From Planctomycetota bacterium (GTDB lineage: Bacteria; Planctomycetota; Phycisphaerae; UBA1845; PWPN01): DNA of 64,000 nucleotides. Location: assembly GCA_029550525.1 (NCBI GenBank), contig JAKPHF010000062.1, forward strand, positions 434,001-498,000, read 5' to 3'. Below the pieces are notes generated by a model. The model ran no database searches, was not told the origin of the DNA, and worked only from the letters and a program-made list of their open reading frames with translations. The position numbers and the translations under genes are program-made. Position 1 is the stretch's first letter; each line of letters begins with the position of its first letter. This document shows, piece by piece, positions 12,301 to 19,023 of the stretch.

Positions 12301-12591
12301 GCCACGAATACCTTCACGACGGGCAATCTGCCTGACATCACCGGTACCGGCTCGTCGGCGACGCTGCATCGCGGCAAGCTCTACATCAAGCGCGGCGGCA
12401 TCAACCACGCTCCCTCCAACCGTGAGATGTGGATCGTCGAGCCGGTTCCGCCCGAGAAGGCCCAAGCGATGGCGAGCAGGACCGGACGCGAACGCATGAG
12501 CCTCGAACGAGTGGACGGCCTGAGCATCCAGTTTGATTCCATGGGCCATGAGCCGTTCGATGTCTGGATTGACGGACTGAGTATTGAGTGA
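9355..12591 (+). CDS. Secreted right-handed beta-helix / PKD / propeller protein
   Basis: A 1078-residue exported protein. A signal peptide (basic RKGR, hydrophobic core, cleavage near VHGA at about 32) precedes a long parallel beta-helix (about 35-420) full of N-rich turns such as NNNGF and DNNL, as in NosD/pectate-lyase-like proteins. A PKD-type domain follows (about 425-510), then a jelly-roll segment (about 525-690), a Kelch-like propeller (about 695-1040) and a final stretch ending [11 protein letters not shown]. That final stretch looks like the missing last strands of the jelly roll, as if the propeller was inserted into it. It begins within the kbl stop codon (ATGA). A role as an extracellular polysaccharide lyase, epimerase or binding protein is inferred. 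Confidence 0.75.
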
Positions 12592-12697
12592 GGACAGGGA
12601 CTGGGGGCTAGGAGCTGGCGAAAGAACAGAAATAGGTCGGGAAAGCATCGGAAGTCTTTCGGCCGTCGCCAGGCCCCAGGCCCCAGCCCCCGCATTA
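12592..12697. repeat. Inverted GGGGGCT/AGCCCCC element after the beta-helix gene
   Basis: The left arm ACTGGGGGCTAGGAGCTGGCGA (12600-12621, in pieces) is complementary to the right arm CGCCAGGCCCCAGGCCCCAG with AGCCCCC (12667-12691). The loop is about 45 bases. It begins directly at the stop codon of the beta-helix gene and ends 10 bases before the GH65 start. Confidence 0.7.
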
Positions 12698-12701
12698 CCA
12701 C

Positions 12702-14969
12702 ATGATCAACCACAACGAGATCGATTGCTGGGAGCTGGTCGAATCTCCCTTCCGTGTCGAGCACGCCAAGGCGTGGGAGGGCATGTTCACGCTGGGCAGC
12801 GGCTACCTGCACGTGCGCGGCTCACTCGAAGAGCATCTATCCGACGCGCCGCAGGACCGCACGTACACCCGCATGCCCGCCAACGTCACCTGCGAGACCT
12901 TCGCAGACACCAAGAGCAAATGGGGAACGTACGTGCCGGGCGTGTTCAGCCGCCATCCGCTACTCGGCAACCAGATGGTGAACCTGCCGTGGTTCCTCGG
13001 CATGGTGCCCGTTGTAGACGGGGAACGACTGGACGTGGAGGCCTGCCGGATCGCCGATTACCGTCGCGTCCTGAACCTGCGCGACGCCACACTCACCCGC
13101 ACGCTGCAGTGGACCACCAAGACCGGCATCCGGGTGAACGTCACGTTCGAGCGATTCGTCAGCGCTGCCCGGCTCGGCCTGTGCGTGCAACGGCTGCGCA
13201 TCCGATGTGACCAGCCGGCACGGCTGCGGCTCGAAGCGGGCCTCGACGCCGACGTACGCACCAACGGCTTTGACCACTTCGTAAACGTGCAGTTCAGCTA
13301 CGACCGGTACCTTTCCTGTGAGGTCCGGACGGACGCCGGCGACCGCATCGTGATGGCCACCGCCATCGGCTGCGATGTGCCGGGAAGCAGCGAGCTCTGC
13401 TCGAACCTCCGGCAGGAGGATCGCCGTGCGAGCATCGTCACCGAATGTCTCCTGCCGGCCGGCGTCGAAGCGGTCTTCACGAAGCGCACGATCGTGGCTA
13501 CCAGCCGTGATCGTGACGATCGCGACCCCTCGCGTGAATTGGCAGAAATCAGCGACCAACCGTGGCAGGAACTGCTCGCCGAGCACACGGCTATCTGGCA
13601 CGAGCGGTGGGCCGGCTGTGATGTCATCGTGGAAGGCGACGCCGCCGCCCAGCAGGCCGTGCGAGCCTCGCTGTTTCACCTCCTGCGCGCCCATGTGCCC
13701 GGCGACGATCGCGTGGCCATCGACGCCAAGGGCTATGCGGGCGAGGCCTACTGGGGCCGGTACTTCTGGGACACGGAGATGTTTCTCCTGCCCTTCTTCC
13801 TGTACACCGACCCGGACCGCGCCCGCACGCTGGTCGATTTCCGCGTACAGAGTCTGCCGGGTGCCCAGGCCAACGCCAAACGCTACGGTTACCGCGGCGC
13901 TCGTTACGCCTGGGAATCCGACTCGGCGGGCGTCGAGTGTTGCCCCAATTGGCAGTACGGCGATCACGAAGTGCACGTGACGGCGGACGTGGTGTACGGC
14001 CTGGTTCACTACGCGCAGGCGACCGGTGATGACGCTTACCTTAAGGGCCCCGCGGCCCGCGTGCTCGTCGAGACCGCCCGCTATTGGATGGAGCGCATGG
14101 ATACGCGGCCGGGCGACGGGCATCCGAGCATCCTCGGCGTAATGGGCCCGGACGAGTACACGCCGATTTCGAACAATAACAGCTTCACCAACGCCATGGT
14201 CGCCGAAGCACTGCGGGCCGCCGCCCGGTTCGGCCGATACGGCGGCGCGACCGAGACCGAGTGCCAGGCGTTTCTCGCCGCCGCGGACGCCCTGCCCATC
14301 CCGCGAAGCGCTGATGGCACGCTGGTCCTGCAGTGCGAGGAGTTCGAGCGGCTGGCCGAGCCCTGTTTCGAGCGAATCTGGCCCGACCGCTCGCGCACGC
14401 TCGGCGCTCAGGTCTCGCAGGAACGGCTCTACCGCATCAAGGCCCTCAAGCAGGCCGACGTGCTCATGCTCATGATGCTCTTCCCCCATCGGTTCACACA
14501 GGAGGAAATCCGGCGGGCCTGGGACTACTACTTACCGTACACGACGCACGACTCGTCGCTGTCGGCCGGCGTGCATGCCATCGTCGCGGCGAGGCTCGGC
14601 CTGCACCATGAGGCGTGGGCGTTCTGGGAAAAAGCCAAAGGCATCGATCTCGACGTCGAGCACGGCGGAGCGGCCGAGGGGATTCACATCGCTAATGCGG
14701 CTGCGGTCTGGCAAATCCTGGTCTTCGGCTTCGCCGGGATGCTGACCGCCATGCAAAGTGACACCCTCACGCTCTCGCCGAGATTGCCGCAGGCGTGGAC
14801 GCGACTGGCGTTTCCGCTGGTCTGGAAAGGCTGCCGGCTGGAGTTGGAACTGACCCGCACGACCTGCCGTTTAACCAATCGCGGCTCCGTGCCGCTGGGG
14901 GCGTGCGTCAGCGGCAAGACCGCGACGATTCGTCCGGCCCAAACCGAGGAGTGGGGGCTCGCGCAATGA
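12702..14969 (+). CDS. GH65 family disaccharide phosphorylase (copy 2)
   Basis: A 755-residue GH65 protein with the same domain order as the copy at 4623 but clearly divergent. The general-acid motif is GVMGPDEYTPISNNN with glutamate 485, closer to the classical GPDEY form. No signal peptide is present. Its stop overlaps the start of a standard beta-phosphoglucomutase, the textbook pairing for maltose, trehalose and kojibiose phosphorylases: the GH65 enzyme releases beta-glucose 1-phosphate and the mutase converts it to glucose 6-phosphate. A 110-base repeat element separates it from the beta-helix gene. The ATG at 12702 gives the full N-terminal domain, though no good ribosome binding site precedes it. 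Confidence 0.87.
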   Translation: MINHNEIDCWELVESPFRVEHAKAWEGMFTLGSGYLHVRGSLEEHLSDAPQDRTYTRMPANVTCETFADTKSKWGTYVPGVFSRHPLLGNQMVNLPWFLGMVPVVDGERLDVEACRIADYRRVLNLRDATLTRTLQWTTKTGIRVNVTFERFVSAARLGLCVQRLRIRCDQPARLRLEAGLDADVRTNGFDHFVNVQFSYDRYLSCEVRTDAGDRIVMATAIGCDVPGSSELCSNLRQEDRRASIVTECLLPAGVEAVFTKRTIVATSRDRDDRDPSRELAEISDQPWQELLAEHTAIWHERWAGCDVIVEGDAAAQQAVRASLFHLLRAHVPGDDRVAIDAKGYAGEAYWGRYFWDTEMFLLPFFLYTDPDRARTLVDFRVQSLPGAQANAKRYGYRGARYAWESDSAGVECCPNWQYGDHEVHVTADVVYGLVHYAQATGDDAYLKGPAARVLVETARYWMERMDTRPGDGHPSILGVMGPDEYTPISNNNSFTNAMVAEALRAAARFGRYGGATETECQAFLAAADALPIPRSADGTLVLQCEEFERLAEPCFERIWPDRSRTLGAQVSQERLYRIKALKQADVLMLMMLFPHRFTQEEIRRAWDYYLPYTTHDSSLSAGVHAIVAARLGLHHEAWAFWEKAKGIDLDVEHGGAAEGIHIANAAAVWQILVFGFAGMLTAMQSDTLTLSPRLPQAWTRLAFPLVWKGCRLELELTRTTCRLTNRGSVPLGACVSGKTATIRPAQTEEWGLAQ

Positions 14970-15613
14970 TCGACGCAGTGATTTTCGACCTGGACGGCGT
15001 ACTGGTCCGCACCGACGGGCTGCATTACCGCGCTTGGAAAGTGATTGCCGACGCCGAGGGCATCGAGTTCGACGAACGCATCAACGACCAGTTGCGCGGC
15101 GTGAGCCGAATGGAGAGTCTCGAGATCATCCTGCGCCGAGCGACCCGCGCTTACACGCCGGAGGAAAAGCAGGCCCTGGCCGAGCGAAAGAACGCGATCT
15201 ACCGCGATCTCCTGCAGTCGCTTTGTCCGGCCGACGTCCTGCCCGGCGTGAACGAGTTGCTTTCGGGACTATCCGCCCGCGACGTGGCTCTGGCCGTCGC
15301 GTCGTCGAGCAAGAACGCGCGAACCATCCTGGATCGTTGCGGGCTCACGCAGCGGTTCGGCGTCATCGTGGACGGCAACGACATTTCGCGCTCCAAGCCC
15401 GATCCGCAGGTGTTCCTCATGGCTGCTGAGAAGCTGGGCATTCCGCCCGAGCGTTGCCTGGTGGTCGAGGACGCCGAAGCGGGCATTCTCGCCGCCCGTC
15501 GAGCCGGCATGCACGTGTTCGGAATCGGCACGCCGCGAAACCTGCCCGGAGTGGAACCGATTGCAGAGAGTCTTTCCCAGGTCAACGTTGCCACATTAAT
15601 TGGACGGAACTGA
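14966..15613 (+). CDS. pgmB: Beta-phosphoglucomutase
   Basis: A 215-residue HAD enzyme of normal family length that interconverts beta-D-glucose 1-phosphate and glucose 6-phosphate. It has the nucleophile/acid pair Asp8 and Asp10 in FDLDGVL, the cap substrate motif TDGLHYRAW, the ASSSKNA loop, the SKPDPQVF lysine loop and the VVEDAEAGI metal site. Its ATG lies inside the stop region of the upstream GH65 gene (ATGA), strong support for joint function. The last codons and the stop run into a repeat of the GGAAC type, and the convergent methyltransferase follows after 116 bases of repeat DNA. Confidence 0.9.
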   Translation: MIDAVIFDLDGVLVRTDGLHYRAWKVIADAEGIEFDERINDQLRGVSRMESLEIILRRATRAYTPEEKQALAERKNAIYRDLLQSLCPADVLPGVNELLSGLSARDVALAVASSSKNARTILDRCGLTQRFGVIVDGNDISRSKPDPQVFLMAAEKLGIPPERCLVVEDAEAGILAARRAGMHVFGIGTPRNLPGVEPIAESLSQVNVATLIGRN

Positions 15614-15735
15614 ACGGAACAGAGGAGACAGAAGACAGGAGCGAGAAATCGGGATGAGCTGCCAGTTGCTCTGCTGGCCTTATGCGCGTTGTTTATACAT
15701 TCTGTCTTCTGTCTCCTGCCTCCTTCTTCTCATTT
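15608..15735. repeat. GAAGACAG inverted repeat between convergent genes
   Basis: GGAGACAGAAGACAG (15624-15638) and its exact complement CTGTCTTCTGTCTCC (15702-15716) flank a 63-base loop. GGAAC words overlap the pgmB stop on the left, and TCCTTCTTCTCATTTCC overlaps the methyltransferase stop on the right. It could form a bidirectional terminator-like stem. Confidence 0.75.
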
Positions 15736-16719
15736 CCTCGTCGCGCGGATCAACGAATCCATCCACGCATCGCGGTACACGAGTTCCACGTTGCCGAACC
15801 CGGCCGCCTCCAGATCCGCCTTGTACTCCTCCAGCGAGAACGTGCCGCCACGCTCCGTGCCCACGAGCATGTTGACGGCAAACAGAGCTCCGCCCGGCGG
15901 GTGGACGTGATCCTCGTCCATGACGATGTCGCGGATGGCCAACGTGCCGCCTGGCGCGAGAGCATCACGAATCTTGCCGAACAATGCCCGATTCTGCTCG
16001 CGTGAATTCTGATGCGCGATGGCGCTGAGCCAGACGAAGTCGGCACCGGTAGGCAGCGGATCGGTCTCGAAATTGCCGGCCACCAGATCCACGCGATCGA
16101 TGAAGCCCGCGTCCGTGAGGCGCTGCCGGGCCATGGGGATGACGTCCGGCAGGTCGAAGATGATGGCCCGGGCCGAAGGCACTCGCCGCAAAAACGCCAT
16201 GGTCCACGTGCCCGACGCCCCGCCCACGTCGAGCAGACACTGGAACGACAGTGGCCCCAACCGGCCAACCACCGTATCAGCCACCGGCCCCGAGATCGCA
16301 TGCATGGCCCCGATGAACGACGCGGTGTCGGCGGCTTCGCCACGAATGCTGGGAATCCGCTCCGCCGGTCGGCCGCTCCTGACCACCTGCGGCAACTGCA
16401 CCCATCGCCGCAGGCAATTGGCTTGATGCAACACCATGGGCAGAACCGTTTGCGGGCTCTTGTCCGTCAGCACATCCACCAGCTCTGCCGGCAGAGCATA
16501 CGTGTCACCCTGCTTGGACAGCAGTTCCAACGCGACCAGCGCATCGAGCAGAATGGTGGTCGCCCGGACGTCGCCTCGAATGGCCGATGCGACTTCCTCC
16601 GCGTTCATCGGCCGCGACGCGAGCACGTTGAACACATCCAGATCGGCCGCGGCCGCCAGCACACACGCGGGCTGAAACGATCTGGCGATATCGAGCACTC
16701 TGGCAGCAGGTGATGACAT
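15730..16719 (-). CDS. O-methyltransferase family 2 (SAM-dependent)
   Basis: A 329-residue protein resembling plant and bacterial COMT-like methyltransferases. An N-terminal winged-helix dimerisation domain (about 10-95) precedes a Rossmann SAM domain with LLDVGGASGTWT as motif I, followed by the FDLPDVIP segment and a late IRDIVMDED. The usual catalytic His region reads WLSAIAHQNSREQN, so a His is present in roughly the expected place. It starts at ATG with GGGAG a few bases upstream. It is the last gene of the minus-strand carbohydrate cluster. Substrate unknown; such proteins methylate phenolic or polyketide hydroxyls and sometimes sugars. The stop codon lies in repeat DNA. Confidence 0.8.
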   Translation of the reverse strand: MSSPAARVLDIARSFQPACVLAAAADLDVFNVLASRPMNAEEVASAIRGDVRATTILLDALVALELLSKQGDTYALPAELVDVLTDKSPQTVLPMVLHQANCLRRWVQLPQVVRSGRPAERIPSIRGEAADTASFIGAMHAISGPVADTVVGRLGPLSFQCLLDVGGASGTWTMAFLRRVPSARAIIFDLPDVIPMARQRLTDAGFIDRVDLVAGNFETDPLPTGADFVWLSAIAHQNSREQNRALFGKIRDALAPGGTLAIRDIVMDEDHVHPPGGALFAVNMLVGTERGGTFSLEEYKADLEAAGFGNVELVYRDAWMDSLIRATRK

Positions 16720-16747
16720 GGGTGACTCCCGTTCTCGTCAATGTCCC

Positions 16748-16810
16748 GTGGTCCACTGCCGGTCGTGGCACAGTTTGTGACATTGACTCGTCAAACGACG
16801 AGTGGTCCAC
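16748..16810. other. Nested inverted repeats downstream of the esterase gene
   Basis: CCGTGGTCCACT (16747-16758) and AGTGGTCCACGG (16801-16812) are inverted with one mismatch. Inside the right half, ACTCGTC and GACGAGT (16786-16803) form a perfect 7-bp stem around AAAC. The outer arm reaches the esterase stop codon. The spacer separates the esterase and methyltransferase genes; an attenuator or mRNA-processing site is possible. Confidence 0.5.
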
Positions 16811-16813
16811 GGA

Positions 16814-19006
16814 CTAATTCTTCAATTGCCGATCCAACCAATTATACATCTCTTGCTTCGTTTCGTCGGCGATGGCGTGCTTACCGGGCTTCAGCACGTT
16901 CTCGAAACGATCAGCCGCATCGTGAAGTTCCCACACAACTCGTGCCCGCTCGCCGGCTTCGTACGCACTGATCGATTCCGGGAAGATGTCATCCTCGCGA
17001 GTGGTATGCTGATACACGGCCCGCGGTGCGATCGCCTCCAACACGTGGTCCCAGTCCCACGCGGGCAGATCGCCCCGCAGGAACACCGGGCGAAGTGTGG
17101 GCATGTAGCTGAACCACTGGTCGCGAGCCCAGCGCAGGCGGTCTTTTTCCGCCGCGAACGTCGCGTAGCCGCAACTGGCGACCGTGGCCTTCACACGCTC
17201 GTCAAATACGGCCAGCATCAGCGCCGTCTCCGCGCCCAGCGAATGGCCGATCACACCGAGACGCTCCGCGTCCACCGTACTCAGCCCGGCCAGCAAGTCC
17301 AGCGCTTGCTGGGCGTCGAACACCATCTTGCCCATGGCCGACAGATCGGGATATCGCTCGTAGTGCCACCGTGTGTCGAATGGCTTTCCGTCATCGACGC
17401 GATCACCGGCAGCGATCGAGTCGGGCGCGAACGTCACGTAGCCACGCTCGGCCAGCTCGGCCGCGAATGCCAACGACGGATTGCCCGCCAGCCCCACGGC
17501 TTCGGCTTTGCCTTCGGCGACCGTCTGATGGAGCACGAGCACGCCGGGAAGCTTGCCGTCCCTCGCATGGGGAATGCAGATGTAAGCACGCACGCGCTCG
17601 TCCTGCCGATGTGGCGTGTACTCGACCAACTGCCGCTCGTACGCGGCCAGCGAAGTCGATTCGACAATCGTGAAGCCGTCTCCTGGCCCTCGTTCCGGCG
17701 GCGAACCGATGCTGCGGCGGATCACGCGACGAATCACGTCTCGGCGTTCGGTCCACTCCACGCGATCGCGCGGTGCGACCTCCAACCGGCCCGTGGGGAA
17801 GAACCGCTCGGCCAGCCACGTATAGGCCATCTCACGTCCGTCGGTGGGGAACGCATGCGGACCGTCGAACGCCTGCCACATCAAATCGTCGGCCGCGCCG
17901 TACAAGCCGTAGACGCCGCGGACGTCCTTGAACATCGCGTCGAGATTGTCGGTATTGGGAAAGATGGTATCCTGCGTGGCGTACCAGACGAACAACGGCC
18001 GGGGTGCGATCATGGCACAGACGTGCTGCCAGTCAAACGGGATGTCCTTGACCTGCGGCAGGTACGTGCCGAGCTGCGGAATGAGCGCCGTCAGATGCGA
18101 CCAGCGATCGGGTGTGGGATCGCTGCGGAACGTATTGAAGCCGCAACTGGCGATGGCCACGCTGATCCGCGGTTCATATGCCGCCGCAAACAGTGTCGTG
18201 TACGCCCCGTGCGAATGCCCGATGCTCCCGATCTGGAGTGGATCGACGAACGGCAAGGTGCGCAGATAGTCCACGATCCGCGATATGTCCCAGATCATCT
18301 TGCCCATGAACGACCAGCTCGGATGTTTGCGGTAGAAGGCCGCGCTGTCATGATATGGCCGCGTGCCGGGCGGAATCCGCTCGCCGAAACCGATCATGTC
18401 CGGGGCGATGCACACAAAGCCGCGGCGCACGAGTTGCAGCGCGAACGCCAGCTCCGGATCGCCTTGGATGCCGCACGGCTCCTTCTTGCCCGGAGCCACC
18501 GTCTGATGCACGCAGATCATAGCGGGCAGGCGAGTTGCAGCGCGTCCGGCGGGTCTCGACGTGACCGATTTGGGCACAAGCAGGTAGGCGGTGATCCAAT
18601 CGTCGGCCTCGCTGCGGATACGGATGTGTTGCCGGATGTGGTCGTCGAGCGTCTCCTCGCCCAACAGTTCCGCTTTCGGCGGCAGGATCTTCAACTCGCC
18701 TGGACTGCCCAGGATATCGGCGATGCACCGGGTGTATTCCGCTCGCTCGGCTTCCCAGACACGGATTTCGTCGATGCGTCGTGCATCCTTGCCGCCGAGC
18801 AACGGGACGAGCTCGGGCTTGCCGGCCTGCTCCGTCCTGGCATCGGGTCTGGTCCATGTGGTGATCTGTTTCCACTCTTCGAACTGATGACCGGGCCACG
18901 CGTGGGCGAAGGCGGCACACAACGACAAGAGCAGAAACGATGTGGCGACGCGTGCCGCGACGGACAAGCATCTGCGTGGCGACGCTGAAACGAGCTGTGA
19001 GCTCAT
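16814..19006 (-). CDS. Secreted double-domain alpha/beta hydrolase (acetyl-esterase-like)
   Basis: A 730-residue protein: a signal peptide (hydrophobic LLLSLCAAFAHA, cleavage near residue 35) followed by two tandem dienelactone-hydrolase/acetyl-xylan-esterase-like domains. Domain 1 has GHSHG (Ser265), TQDTIFP and GPHAFP; domain 2 has GHSLG (Ser589), REDDIFP and PGKHAI. Both therefore keep Ser, Asp and His. Both also share the phrase CVHQTV or VLHQTV at the oxyanion strand, so they arose by duplication. I chose ATG 19006 because GGGGAG is 6 bases upstream; an alternative ATG at 19027 overlaps the stop of the upstream lyase gene. A likely job is removing acetyl or methyl esters from a polysaccharide. 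Confidence 0.8.
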   Translation of the reverse strand: MSSQLVSASPRRCLSVAARVATSFLLLSLCAAFAHAWPGHQFEEWKQITTWTRPDARTEQAGKPELVPLLGGKDARRIDEIRVWEAERAEYTRCIADILGSPGELKILPPKAELLGEETLDDHIRQHIRIRSEADDWITAYLLVPKSVTSRPAGRAATRLPAMICVHQTVAPGKKEPCGIQGDPELAFALQLVRRGFVCIAPDMIGFGERIPPGTRPYHDSAAFYRKHPSWSFMGKMIWDISRIVDYLRTLPFVDPLQIGSIGHSHGAYTTLFAAAYEPRISVAIASCGFNTFRSDPTPDRWSHLTALIPQLGTYLPQVKDIPFDWQHVCAMIAPRPLFVWYATQDTIFPNTDNLDAMFKDVRGVYGLYGAADDLMWQAFDGPHAFPTDGREMAYTWLAERFFPTGRLEVAPRDRVEWTERRDVIRRVIRRSIGSPPERGPGDGFTIVESTSLAAYERQLVEYTPHRQDERVRAYICIPHARDGKLPGVLVLHQTVAEGKAEAVGLAGNPSLAFAAELAERGYVTFAPDSIAAGDRVDDGKPFDTRWHYERYPDLSAMGKMVFDAQQALDLLAGLSTVDAERLGVIGHSLGAETALMLAVFDERVKATVASCGYATFAAEKDRLRWARDQWFSYMPTLRPVFLRGDLPAWDWDHVLEAIAPRAVYQHTTREDDIFPESISAYEAGERARVVWELHDAADRFENVLKPGKHAIADETKQEMYNWLDRQLKN

Positions 19007-19023
19007 CATGGTCTCCCCGCTTT

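Noticed and set aside
15730..18988. Plus-strand frames opposite the methyltransferase and esterase genes
   Set aside because: The minus-strand proteins carry complete motifs (SAM loop, two catalytic triads); the plus frames have none.
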